From Cyathus striatus (Eukaryota > Basidiomycota > Agaricomycetes > Agaricales > Nidulariaceae), in NCBI GenBank assembly GCA_025738555.1, contig JAOVFP010000014.1, forward strand, positions 1,860,001 to 1,924,000: a stretch of 64,000 nt of DNA, given 5' to 3'. The stretch's first letter is position 1, and each line of letters starts with the position of its first letter. The notes beneath the pieces are model-generated. The model saw only the letters and a list, made by a program, of their open reading frames with translations, searched no databases and was not told the origin of the DNA. Of the stretch, positions 45,261 through 57,290 are shown piece by piece. The translations under genes were made by a program, and so were the position numbers.

Positions 45261-46390
45261 CCACTTCTCATCAGGGGCCTCACTGGCACATATGCAACAT
45301 CAGGGTTGACCTTACGTGGATGGCATCTAACTCATTTCTTTCTTATCAGCCACATCATCCTCATCCCCCTCATTTTCCTCATGGCATCAGTGGACATACA
45401 TCATTAAGGTCTGTTGTGGGTCAGATGATGTCTTTGAGAGCTTTGTAATGGTTCATGATACACCAGTCCCAGGGCGACAGGACAATGAGAGGTGGGAGGC
45501 AAAAAAGCATGGGAAATGCTAGGAATATGATCCCATTATTCATCTTAAGATACACATCCTCCAGCATTACATCCTCTAGTACCACAGCCTCGATGGCAGC
45601 AGCTTGATCAACACGACCATAAACCCCTTTTCACAGACACACCGCCCTTTTGCTTCATTTCCTGACCTTGTGGACTCCCTACAAGCTATGGCAGACATTT
45701 CCCTGGGGAAACCCTCCAAGTTTGATGAGCTTCATAATTGCAGTGGCGATATCAATATGTTATGAGCGAGAAGAGGGGTATGAGAAATCACTCGGACTCT
45801 GTCTAGAGCCACTGGACTTCATGTAGCAGCGAGACGTGGTTGAGGCATGAAGTCATCGAGCATCACAGTCTCAATACCAGCTGGTTTCTTCTTTATCCTC
45901 GACTACAAGGTCTGATTGCAGATGAGGCACCCTTTTACTTCTTCTCCTTACCCCTTCTCCCTGGACTCTGTTTCGCATGCGGCCCTGCGAGTTCGAGCTA
46001 GTTGCGATACCAATGCGTTATTAGCGAGAAAGGTAGCGGGAGGGTAGTTGGGTGTATGACACCCACTCCCAGGTCTATTGTAGCAGCGAGACATGGTTGA
46101 GGTGAGAGATGTGAGTGGCTGATGAGAGGGAAAAACAGTGAGATAGTATATATCAGATATGTCCCTTTCTTCTCATCTTCTCAAGCAGTGAGACGTGGGT
46201 GAGGCATGAGGTTGTCGAGTAGCATTGCAAGAGCCAGTGATATGCCAGCAGGTTGGTCAGTGAGATGGTGCACAAGAGGCACATAATGACAGCTACTGAG
46301 AGAGCAACAACCTTCACATGCATCACACCCTCTTCATCCTGATGACCTCATCAACCATGTTTGCCACCCCCCCTACATGTTCTTCTTTGT

Positions 46391-47800
46391 CCCATCTTCC
46401 TCCCCAACCAACTGTAACGGTAGTGGATTGGCACTAAGGGATGAAAGGCCCATCGGGAGTGGATAGTAGCAGTATCTATCTATAGTATTATAATGGAAGT
46501 TGATGTGAATACTTGAAGGGAAAGGACACATACCATCACCACCTGTCCTAGTGCAATCAAAGATGACAAGGCTCTCCGGAGGAGGATGCACAAGACCATT
46601 CAAAGGCCATGTCATAGGTGTCCATGCGGTTCCAAGAGATGTTTTCAACACATAAACTCTCCTCAGTAAAAGTGAATGAGAGTATGAGCTTGGTGTGGGC
46701 TATTAATTGACATTCTCACTGCAGCTGGGTTGAAACTCGAGACAATCAACAGCTCTATTGACCAAGAATGCTTACTATATGCCCACCTTATCCATAGAGA
46801 TCTATGACCCCATCATTCCCATCCACCCAGCCATCCTGGAGTAGAATGGCTGTTGTTCATGAGACTCGAGATGAATCTAAACATAGTATTAGTATATATC
46901 AGTAACTGTGATGTGGAAAGGGATACTGATGAAGTTGGCTTGCGCTGATTGAGATAGAGTTGATATGTCAATGACTTATGCTTACAATGTGGCTGTTGTG
47001 GGCAGATAGCCAGGAGTGGGAGACTGCGACGGTGTGGACTTGGTGTGGACAGCAAGCAGACCAGCAAAAGGATGGTTAGTGATGAGCGTGAGAAACCAGA
47101 ATGAACAACAGTAATCAAGCGAGTCCACCTCATGTCAACCTCATCCCCTATATCCTCCTTACCAGTCACGCCCTCCTCATCTTCCATGTGCCCTTCACCT
47201 GTCACAACCCCCTTGTCCCCTATGTTCACCTCATCCCCCATGTCCTTGTCATCCCTGGAAAAAATAGCCAGATGCACACTTGATTGATCTGGGTACTTCA
47301 ATATTGTACTGTCTCAATATTGGAAGGATGCACAAGAACATTCTAATGCTTATCCATGTGGTGCCAAGAAACATTTACAACACGCAATTTGTCCTTAGTG
47401 GCAATGAATGAGGGTATGAGCTGGGGTTCGACCTATTAATGACATGCTCACTGCAGCTGGGTTGAGATGATTAATAACCTTTGAACAAGACCGTTGCATA
47501 CTATATGCTCGCTCTATCCCTAATTGAGCTCTCAGCTTAATGACTCCATTGCTACCAGCCAGTTGTGAGCAGAACCAATTTAGGCAGAACAGCCGCTGTT
47601 ATTAAGATGGGAGAAGCTACACATAGTAGATACTATTAGTAACTATGACATGAAAAAGAATACTGATGAAGATACCAAAGATACCTTATGAGAGACTGTG
47701 ATGGTGTGGACAACAATGCAGCAGAGGATGGGAATCATGGAAGCAAACAGAGCATGACGAACAGCGATGAGAGTTATAAACCCTGAAGGGACAGAAAGAA
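46391..47800 (+). repeat. Duplicated block X, inverted, two tandem copies
   Basis: First copy about 46400-47110, second about 47320-47790. Shared marks: GGATGCACAAGA (46588, 47330), CTCACTGCAGCTGGGTTGA (46714, 47449) and TGTGATGGTGTGGAC-like (47022, 47698). The first copy also carries GTAGTGGATTGGCACTAAG (46420), matching 52770 and, inverted, the X copies at 22080 and 25990. No protein family seen. Confidence 0.65.
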
Positions 47801-48370
47801 CAATAGTAGTGCCTAGTAGCGCGCATTTGGAATTTACTTATCTTATCAACTTCAAACTCTTTAATCGAGTACCTCTATGCACTCGGATCGATTAACTAAA
47901 CCATGCATGCCCTATCACAGTAAATACTGATCGACAATAGGATATACTAGTCCTTTTATCGATCTTCCAAGTTCTCATGGATATAACTAATCATGTTTCC
48001 TCGCGATCAATCCCACTAATAATAACATCGTATAGTAATGTATACCACAATCCATGAAAGAATCAATGGAACATGTGACTAGAGCACAGTAGTATTTAAA
48101 AATGTAAACATAATGGATGCCAGTAACTATGGTTTAATCAAGGTAGATGATGAGAACATGGCATGGCAGCAGTTGAACAGAGGCATGGTTCCATCTGCAG
48201 CTGTGAACCCAATTCAATGAATTGACAAACTCTCATATACTGTACAACTAGTGAACCAGTAACTTGCCCTCACATAAATTCTTTTCTGGTTGCCCTGGGA
48301 AACGATATTTATTCATATAGAGGATTTGTTCATCTATCTATATACAATAATCATGGATGCTTGTGCAGCG
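47801..48370. other. Intergenic, nothing recognised
   Basis: AT-rich, no supportable gene, no clear repeats; lies upstream of the conserved promoter of copy D. Confidence 0.4.
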
Positions 48371-48564
48371 ATTTACATCAACTAACCAACTAAATCAGCA
48401 ACCATTGCTTTCAAAAATGTCGGTCCAATTATACACTGTCCCAAAACAGCCTGGTACCATCCCCTTGATCTGATACTTAATTTATATGAGTGTTCTGATC
48501 TCTATAAAACGAGACATACCCCCCTTTGGTTCCTCTCTGAAATAATTAAAGCTGCCACTAATCT
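48371..48564 (+). promoter_or_regulatory. Conserved upstream region of 7-TM copy D
   Basis: Contains, in the gene's own orientation, ACCAACTAAATC, TTTCAAAAATGTCGGTCC, CCCCTTGATCTGATAC, a TATA box TATAAAAC (48503-48510) and CGAGACATAC. These are the same ordered blocks found upstream of A, B and C on the other strand. Confidence 0.65.
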
Positions 48565-51428
48565 ATGGGTCAAATTTCTGAGGAAAGAGCATTCCTTGTA
48601 TCTGCCTACCTTGAGGTAAGTCCAGCCCTCATAAGATACACAAGAGTTAAACATTAACTTTTCTACTTTAGGGACTGGTATATGGTAAGTCGTTTCAATG
48701 CAGGCTGGCAGGATTATAAGATTCTAAAGTCTACATTAACCCAAAACACAGGTCGCTTCCTATGCCTCTTTGTAGTGATGCTGTACTTGTACATAAATCC
48801 CACTTATAACATTGGAAGACGGAACAATCATGCATCGGTAATTGAAGTTATATATCTAAATGAAAGCCGTTTGATGACGAATATTTTGAAGGTCATGATA
48901 AGCATTTCCACTATTATGTTTTTTATTGCCACATTTCAACTTGCTATTAATTGTTACTGCCTTCTCCAAGGATTCATTGATAAACATCCTGATCAGTCTG
49001 GACCAATTGTATACCTTATTGATGCCAAGGCTTGGCATTATATTCTTAGAGACTGTCTTCTTGGAGCTCAACAAAATCTTGGTAGTGCTGCAGCAGTGAA
49101 TTTCCAGTTTAAATACCTCTGTAGTGATGTTTTGAACAAACTGATAGATATATCGTATGTGGGTACTATGGAGCTACAACTGGAAGATCATTGTTTTGCC
49201 TGTTCTATTACTTACCATTAATATAAGTATGCTTTCCTCACCATTTGACTATAATCTAGAAAGCTCATGCTTTTTGTGTACAGTTTCTGGCATCCTCTTT
49301 TCTGTTGCATATGTGGTTCAAAATTTATATTTAAGTTCCACTGTGCTTCAGAAATTGATCTGGACATACCACTCAGTTGCCTTCACTTTGAGTGTTATCA
49401 CTGTTGGACTCATGAGCTGCTGAATCTGGATTACACACAGAAATGTAGCCAACTATCATGTTGGCAAAGGTCGACTACTATCTATTATGTGGATTCTGAT
49501 AGAGTCTGCAGCTCTACAGATAGTAATGGAATTTCTACTTATGGTTTTATATATCTCACAAGATGACACTCCATATGTTGTAATACTTCATTGCATTACA
49601 CCAATAGTTGTAAGATTTCAGTTTATGGCATGAGTCTTGGTGCATTCATCAGGAAAAAACGGCAAGGTGATGTAGTGTTACATAGACTGCATAGCATGTG
49701 TAGTCAGCTAGACAAGTCCCCATTTGATAGACCTGTATAGCAACCTGCTAAACTATCATAGATCTAGATAGATTGAGATAGCTAAGCTGATCGTCTTTGT
49801 GGATCTACTTAACTGTGCCTAAGGATATGTCATCAACCAATGTATCGCACTATATGGTGTATATAGGCCATTGTAGTTTATATCATATCATATACCTATT
49901 ACTATCATATGATGCATTGCTGTTCTATGTTAATAATGACACTCGGCAATAATAAATCAAATTGAGCAAATATATTTTGTATGCTACTCATGTACATGAC
50001 TCAATAAAAAGTATGTACGTCCTTGGAACATACAATGGCAATAATACCCCCCTTCCTCAGTGGCCACAGCCCAGAGTTCAATGTTCCATTACAGATAAAA
50101 CACTCACAGTAAATAAATGGATCGCAAATGACTAGACAAACACATATGAACCTGTGAAAGTAAATGAGCAAAAGGTTAACTAAGAGATTGCAGGATAACA
50201 TACCCTGCTATCCAAGACGAGACGACAAAGATAAACAGTACTAATATAGAATACTGAAATGATTAGTGAAGGAAAACTGAGGGTAAGTACAGCACTTACA
50301 CCGTCTCATGGTAAGATAATCTCAATAAACCACCTCCACCTCTTAGACATAAGCAATGCACTTGCACCAACACATCCAGCATACCTCCTATTATATAAAC
50401 TAGCAGGATCAACCACATGCGCAATCCTCCAGTACGCCAAGGCACATTTGAAAGAGATACTATGATGAATCACTAGAGAAACACGATAGTGTCAACGGAT
50501 TTCAAAAGGTGAAATAGAATACTTACGTGACACTAAAGCACATACACTCATGCCAGGCATACATACTGTCTGAAAAGATGAGTATGTGATATGGGCAGAT
50601 AGTGAGCAGGGGAGGAAAGAGGTAAATGTGAGCAAGGAAGTAGGGAGGGGGAGTTGGTGGCGGAAAGAAAGGAATGTGGTTGCAAGACAAGAACAAGTCA
50701 AAACTCCGAAGGGCCAAACCGGAATGGGTAAACAAACAAATAAAAATTCGATCGTTGACATAGTCATGTGACAGCAAAATCACGTGCATCGACGATCATT
50801 GAAATTTGATGTCTCTTAGAATTGACTTGGCACTTGTCCTCTTCTTGCCATATTTGCTGGTGCATACAAAATTTTATTTAGTTCTTCAATATTTCAATCT
50901 TCAAGCTGTAATTATTTTTCAGAATAGCAAAATGGAATATTTGTATAGTCTATAAGATATTATAGCTTAACTATAAGGTTTTACATAGTGTCACCTACAA
51001 AATATGAAGATATACAAAGTCAATGTATCATACCTGCAAGGTTACAGAAATTATGAACATTTCACTATGTATATGTAGAGCTACAGAACCATCTCATATT
51101 CTATGGAATGCTATATCAACTATATGGTGCAGTGTAAGCAGCCGATAATCAATATCAGCTAGGGCACTTGGCACTTATCAATGTTGCTAAATCTGTGTTT
51201 CCTGATGTTCCTAATTGCTCAGTTTGGACACAGGGTATCACATTCAACTCGATTGCTGTCCATGTAAAACTCCAGTCACTCAAGGAGGCCGGAATGCAAA
51301 TACAGGACACAAATATCCCAGTTCAAACTATCGGGAGTATGCCTCTGGGTAGCATTAGAGTAAACATTATGAAAGAGATTGAGGATGACATAGAAGAATC
51401 TAAAAGGACACCTGAATGTTTCATATAA
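48565..51428 (+). pseudogene. 7-TM membrane protein copy D, nonsense codon and split last intron
   Basis: Plus-strand copy. Exons 48565-48615, 48672-48684, 48752-48837, 48892-49095, 49148-49226, 49284-49609 and 51234-51428, with the same phases as A-C (introns 52-67 bp except the last). N-terminus MGQISEERAFLVSAYLE. In exon 6 the SYRIW motif reads SC-stop-IW: TGA at 49421-49423 replaces the Arg codon (CGG in the others). The sequence downstream of the stop is still in frame and similar to the other copies. Exon 7 is intact (ends TPECFI) but is separated by a 1.6-kb last intron instead of about 60 bp. A truncated protein of five TM segments could be made, but loss of function is more likely. 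Confidence 0.82.
49625..51225. other. 1.6-kb insertion within the last intron of copy D
   Basis: The intron starts as in the paralogues (GTAAGATTTCAGTTTATG) but its 3' part is unrelated. A 6-bp direct repeat CAGTTT occurs at 49619-49624 and 51220-51225 and may be a target duplication. Inside I see no transposase, LTR pair or long TIR; one minus-strand frame near 50150-50000 (FICVCLVICDPFIYCECFIC) is short and unassigned. Confidence 0.4.
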
Positions 51429-51649
51429 TGACATACTAAAGATGGGTTTTTGAAGGTAAGTTGCATAATTTGTCTTCATTTTCAAAATGAAATTGTTTAT
51501 TAGATTTTAAACTATGATTTGGATCTAGTGGAGGACAATCGCTCTGGTAATTGTCATATGGTTGTTGTTGCTATTGGTGACGAGGAGGGGATACATGGTA
51601 TATATATCACTAGCCAGTACTTTGTTATGAGTTGAAAGGCAACAGTGAA

Positions 51650-51900
51650 GAGCATCAAAATAAAATAACGAGAGGGAAGTATGATGGATTGATGGAGATC
51701 GGATGGTAGCGATAGGTGAAGGAGGGTTGGGAATGCACCCTGTATACTAAGAATCATCATCCAGGAGTTGCATTGAGATGGTGTCTGTGCAATCAGACAA
51801 TGAAATGCAGGAGGTGAGACTCTGAGAGGGTGCAGGTGAAGGTGATCTTCTAGGGAAATGATATGGCCCACGAGCCCATCTTATCCCCCACGTTCTTGAG
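51650..51900 (+). repeat. Duplicated block Y, copy 2
   Basis: Matches 45040-45260 in block order (GAGGGAAGTATGATGG, GGTTGGGAATGCACCCTGTA, GCAGGAGGTGAGACTC, GAGCCCATCTTATCCCCCAC). It follows exon 7 of copy D, so the duplicated unit on this strand is gene, Y, X. Confidence 0.6.
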
Positions 51901-53100
51901 TCATCTCATTGAGAATCTCCCTCAGTAACAGTGGTTGAGGGTATGAGATGGGTGACGGGCTAGTAATCAACATTGTCACTGCATCTTGACCTTGGCTGAG
52001 ACCATTAACAGCCTCATTGACCAAGATTGAGAATGCTTACCATATACATGTGCTCTATACCTATCTGAGCTCTATAACCCATCGTTTCCAACTGCCCACC
52101 TAGCTGGGAGTAGAACACCTGTTCTTCATCAGGCATAAGAACAAGCTGCGGAAAGATGTCGATGTTGATGGCTTACATTGATTGAGGTAGATGTGTCAGA
52201 GCGAGACGTCGATAAACTATGTTTGGAACATGTTTGTCATTGGGGGATAGTCACAACAAACGAACAGAGCGTGACGAACAGTGACGAGCATGAGAAATCG
52301 GAAAACAACAGTAATCATGTGAGTCCACAAATTATGTCCCCCAATCCAAATGTATTGACAGGCAAGTATATCCTCAAGAACTGAAACATAATTATTTTTA
52401 TCATCTCCAGTTAGTTTGCTCTCCACATGCACATATCCGAATCTGATAATCATGGTAGTAGATGCCTGTAAATAGTGCTGTTCATGTCGTCATACCGGAC
52501 ATCGTGTGTAATCACGGTGGATGATATGAGATGCTCGGTCTTCATATCTACAAATTCCATCCCCTCTATGTTCGCCTGGTCCCCTAAGTCTTCCCTATTC
52601 CGATGTCCACTTCAAGTGTCACCTGCTCCTTGTCAGAATTCTCCTTTGGGCAAAAGCAATGCCAGGCTCTGATGTGGGTGGGGAAGCAGCTTTGGATAGT
52701 GTTCTGACTGAGGACGGCAACTCGGACTCAAGACCAAGGGGTGGGATGTTGGAGGTGGGGAGCAGCTGGTAGTGGATTGGCACTAAGTGATAGAAGCCCC
52801 ATTGCAGGTGAGGGTTAGGGGTGTCTGTCTTATATTGGTCGATGAAGGCAGTCCATGCATGAGTATAGCATGAACCTATTCATTCCATTACACAGTATGT
52901 CCCAGCTTTCACAGAAGGGCAGTCAAAAATGATGATGGCCCAAGGGCCCCTAAGACGAGTCGAAGCCCGTGCTATGGAAGATACATGAGTGTCCTCAGTG
53001 ATAGTGAATGGGTGAGGGCCAAAAATCGACATTCTCCCTGCAGCTAGAGTGGCTGAGATCATCAATGCACCATACTGAAAAAAACCATCAGGAAATACCT
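51900..53100 (+). repeat. Duplicated block X, inverted, two further copies
   Basis: About 51900-52400 and 52640-53100. The second carries GAACCTATTCATTCCAT (52870) and CCCAAGGGCCCCTAAGACGA (52940), the inverted forms of sequence at 25820-25920, and GTGGATTGGCACTAAGTGAT (52772). No coding capacity recognised. Confidence 0.65.
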
Positions 53101-53918
53101 CATTGACCAAATTAGCAAAATTACCGAAATTTAAGCTACTATAAGCCCTCAAAAAGATGTTATAAGTATCAATAAGTTCAATAAGGAGAATTAGCTAAAT
53201 AAACTTACCCCCTCCCTTATTGAATAAGATATAAGGTAGTATTAGTTCAATTTAGATGATATTAGATTTTAAATAGGTAAAACTTGGTCACTTGTCATAC
53301 CACATTAGGTCAACATTTAGTTACTAAACAAGAAGAATAAATGTTTATAAGTAAATAATAGGTACTACATTACTAGTATTGCAGTTGGATAGGTTGTATT
53401 GATGTTTATAATATGGCAGACCTCAATGCATTCACCTGAACATAATAGTATTTCAAAACTAATACTAACACAGAGAAGTAATAGAGTATAATAGCATTGT
53501 AGTGAGGAAGCTTACATACAAAATACTAATAGTAATAACATTAGTTCTCCAAATACTTTCTGAGGTCCATGACATAATTGATGCACTTCTTACCCTTCTT
53601 CACAACAGCAATGGGACAATCAGCTTCCAATTATCAACATATTGTTGGAGCACAAGGGTTGCCTATGCAATCTGTGTGCTATTGATGCGCCATGCCAACA
53701 AGGCGGAAGCTGCTGTTCCCATGTGCAAGTGACTGACTATGAGTAAATAGTAAATTTTCAATCATATTACATATAAAAGTAGATTACCAAGTGTCTCACT
53801 CCCCTCAGTTGTCTCTCATCATAATGAGCACTGAGGTGAGCTGAGCCTATTACATTTCATAGTACTATTACTTATATATTACCTACTGCAGTACTTTACT
53901 CTATAGTCATGACCTCTT
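53101..53918 (+). other. AT-rich region, possibly a Copia 5' LTR
   Basis: A TGTTATAAG at 53158 and CTCTTATA just before the primer-binding site at 53922 could mark an LTR of about 760 bp, but there is no second copy to confirm it. A 76-codon frame near 53502-53732 has no recognised family. Confidence 0.3.
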
Positions 53919-53921
53919 ATA

Positions 53922-53934
53922 GGTTATGGGCCCC
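53922..53934 (+). promoter_or_regulatory. Copia-type primer-binding site
   Basis: GGTTATGGGCCCC closely resembles the GGTTATGGGCCCAG site of Drosophila copia, which pairs with an internal half-molecule of initiator tRNA-Met rather than the tRNA 3' end. It stands 53 bp before the gag ATG at 53987, as expected. Confidence 0.6.
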
Positions 53935-53983
53935 GCCCCTGCCAATTAACTGCTATATATATCGAAAAAATGAGATTACATTT

Positions 53984-54337
53984 AACATGTCGACTACAAA
54001 TAATGCTGGCATTGTAAATTTCTCACAGGCTGTCAATAGGCTGGACAGCTCAGGCAAGAACTGGGTGATGTTCAAAGCCCACTTCGAAGGAGCTATGAGA
54101 GCTCAGAAGGTATGGAAGCATTTTACTGGAGAAGCCGTGAAACCTGGGGAAGGATTATCTAACATGTTGACTACAAATAATGCTGGCCTTGTAAATTTCT
54201 CACAGGCTGTCAATAGGCTGGACAGCTCAGGCAAGAACTGGGTGATGTTCAAAGCCTGCTTCGAAGGAGCTATGAGAGCTCAGAAGGTATGGAAGCATTT
54301 TACTGGAGAAGCCATGAAACCCAGGGAAGGATTATCC
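53984..54337 (+). repeat. 177-bp in-frame tandem duplication in Copia gag
   Basis: Two copies of a 59-codon segment (53984-54160 and 54161-54337), nearly identical, both reading NNAG.VNFSQAVNRLDSSG and ending in TGEA.KP.EGLS. The duplication preserves the frame and doubles the N-terminal part of gag. Confidence 0.9.
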
Positions 54338-56950
54338 GAGCTCGATGCATGGCAGGAGAAGGAAGACATGGTGTCTCACCTACTGATGCAGAAGTTACCG
54401 GACTCAATACTTGCAAAGTATATGATGAGGCCTTCCATAGCCCAGAGGTGATCTGGGATTGTGTCAGAATTCACAAGCAAATCCATGTTGATGCAAAACA
54501 ACCTTTGGATGAAATTTCAGGCCATGGTTTACCAGGACGGAGCAAATTTGCATGATGAGTTCAATCATGTTAACATGGAGTATAAGAAGTTGAAGGCTTT
54601 GGGAATTACCATCACAGATGACGAATACAGGAGTCTTATTATAAACTTTTTAAAACCACTGCCAGACTTATTCACCTATATTTCGCAGATAGATGCAAAC
54701 GTTCGAGCTATCATTGCGACAATCAAGAGCACTATGGGCGATGGACTTGGAGGCATTATCACCACCAATGTTTCGACCTCGACTGAAGCCACCACAACTG
54801 AGATGGCGACAGCGACCACTGTTTCTCCCACAATGCCTACACCTGATACCAAACCACTGACAAAGCATCTCCCCACAAACCTCAGACCAGATTACATGAT
54901 CCACCTGGTGCTTCAGGAATGGGATAGGGTGTATGGTGACAAGAAGCAGAAAGGCATTGGGAAAGCCAGAAGCCAGGAGTCTGGAGTTGCCACATACAGC
55001 ACAATGTCAAGTGAGAAACCAGGCTCATGTACAGGAGGAGGACATCGCCAGAAGGACCATCAGTGCCAAGGAACATGTGCAACAGGTGAGTGCTGGAACT
55101 GTGGTGGCCGTGGACATAAGCAGGACAAGTGTCCTTCCCCAAAGAAGGACAATGAAAAGGATGGACGAGACAGCAATGCCTCAAACAGCTGATCCAAACC
55201 TTCCTCAGGTGGGAACAGTGGCTCTGCATCCACAGCAGCCAGCTTAGATGAGATCGCCGGTGCATGGACAGTATTTTATGCTGATGATGTGCTTTCAGAA
55301 GAGGATGAAAACAGCGAGGATATGGTGGATAGGATAACAGAATTGCTGCATTTGCTTGAGGAGCAGACTGAGAACCCTGATGACGATGAGATGCCCCCAC
55401 TCATTGTTTTGTCCAAGGATGAGGACAAGGAAGGAACAGGTGGAACTAGAGCCATTAATGAAACCTTACCCCCATACAAGATTAGGATGTCGGAATCAAC
55501 ACAAGGCGTGGTTGCCGCTGCCTCTGCTGGATCAAAACTAGACCCATGTGATTTATATGATTCTGGGGCCTCACACCATATGTCCCCTTTCTGAGAAGAT
55601 TTTGTTAGTTTCAAATCTATTGCCCCTCATTCACTGACTATGGCAAATCAACAGTACTTCTCAGCTGAAGGGATAGGTAATGTGGTCATATCAGTCCCCA
55701 ATGGAAATAACAAGGTGAAAATGTGACTCACTGATGTCTTATACACTCCATCACTGGGATTTTGCCTTGTTTCGGTAGGAAAGATCAATGATGCTGGCTA
55801 TTATACAACATTTGGAGGTGGTGCATGTGAGTTCCGGCATAGTAGAGGAGGGGATATTATAGGATGCATCAGGAAGATGTGAGGGTTATATATTGTACCT
55901 CAAGGAGGACATGTGGCAGTGGCAGTAGATTCCTGGACAATGAAGCTGACAATCATGGAGCTACACCAAAGAATGGGACATATAGCCCCCTGAGCGGCAT
56001 GCGAACTCATAATGAAAGGTTTGATTAGCAGGATAGAACTCTCTGACTCAGATGAACCTCTGAAATGCGATATCTGCATCCAGGCAAAAGCCTCACAAAA
56101 ACCCATTCCAAAAGAGCATGCTGGTCCACAAGCTACATCATTTGGAGAGGAGGCCCATTCAGACATTTGGGGACCAGCTGATACAGAAACTCTGGGTCAT
56201 CGTCAGTATTTCATCAGCTTTACTGATGACTTTTCACATTGGATGACAGTCTACCTTCTTCATATGAAGGACGAAGCTTTTACATCATTCAAAAGCTTTG
56301 AGGTTTGGTTTGATACTCACTTGAAGGCTCGCATCACTTGTTTACATTCAGACTGAGGAGGAGAATATATGTCAGACAAATTTCATCAGTACCTAGACCA
56401 ACACGGGATTCAACAGAAACTTACTGTACATGATACACCGGAGGAGAATGGAGTCTCTGAGTGCCTGAATCATACATTACTCGAAAAGGTCTGTGCAATG
56501 CTACTAACAGCCACCCTTCCTACATTCTTGTGGGGAGAAGCACTGTTACACACTGTCTTCTTGAAGAACTGGACATCTACAAAGGCATTAAATGGTAAGA
56601 CACCCTATGAAGTGGTTAATGGTACTGTACCTTAACTAGGAAACTTGCCGCTGTGGGGGAGCCGAGTATGGATTCATGACCCAGATGGAGGAAAGCTTCA
56701 CACTCATGCGTGAGAAGGCTGATGGGTTGGATATGACCTACACAGCAATGGTCATCAAGTCTATTGGCCTGACAAGTGCAGCATAGGTGTTGAATGCTCA
56801 GTGTCTTTCTCTATGTCCAAAGCTGGTGGTGATGTGGTAGACAATGTTGCACTCGAGGGGGAGGAAGTAAATGGAGTTGATCCCAACATTGATATGAGTC
56901 AGGGAACCAAGGAAGCCAATGGGGATGAAGGAGATCAGGGAGGCATGTAG
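53987..56950 (+). pseudogene. Copia gag-pol fragment (gag, protease, integrase)
   Basis: One frame from ATG 53987 to TAG 56948. Gag has a UBN2-like N-terminus (duplicated) and a CCHC knuckle CWNCGGRGHKQDKC near 55091-55135. Protease: LYDSGASHHM with Asp at 55559. Pre-integrase: LHQRMGHIAP and CDICIQAK near 55960-56090. Integrase: FTDDFSHW with Asp 56225, HSD with Asp 56351, and ENGVSE with Glu at about 56459. In-frame stops: TGA at 54449, 55190, 55592, 55724, 55880, 55991, 56354, 56711 and 56720, and TAA at 56633. No frameshift was found. Several TGA positions (MSPF-stop, HSD-stop-GGEY, HA-stop-EG-stop-W) are where Arg is expected. Confidence 0.9.
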
Positions 56951-57290
56951 CAGCATATGTGTGGTTCCACAATGGTACATAAATTGAGCCAAATGAGAGG
57001 TACATGGGTACGTACCTGGACCTATCATAACCTAGTAATTTGTCAGTGCAATGTTTAATAGTGAAACCTATGTAGCGATATAAGACTACATTCATATTAG
57101 GAAAGTGGTCATACTACGCCACATTGTCAAAATTATAAATATGTGGTTCAGCTAGACTACAATTTTAACATGCATAAACCACATCCTGTGCTCACCTCGA
57201 TACCCAAAATTTGAATATCAAGCTAATATAAATGCTAGAATATTATTTTGCGGTACACTAAGTTGACAATATGTCTGTAGAATGTATAAA
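56951..57290. other. Nothing recognised
   Basis: Short AT-rich spacer between the Copia fragment and the satellite. No motif. Confidence 0.4.

Larger units (their letters stand above)
53920..56950 (+). mobile_element. Truncated Ty1/Copia retrotransposon
   Basis: Starts with a Copia-type primer-binding site, followed by a single-frame gag-protease-integrase region (order PR-IN before RT is diagnostic of Copia). The RT and RNase H parts and any 3' LTR are missing; recognisable coding ends near 56950 after an acidic linker downstream of integrase. Confidence 0.8.

Noticed and set aside
50001..50201. Cysteine-rich membrane-like frame (FICVCLVICDPFIYCECFIC) inside the copy-D intron insertion
   Set aside because: Short, without a convincing start, splice context or family match; kept only as a note.
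53158..53921. Firm call of a 764-bp Copia 5' LTR
   Set aside because: The TGTTATAAG..CTTATA ends are only suggestive; the expected terminal CA is missing and there is no second copy in the window.
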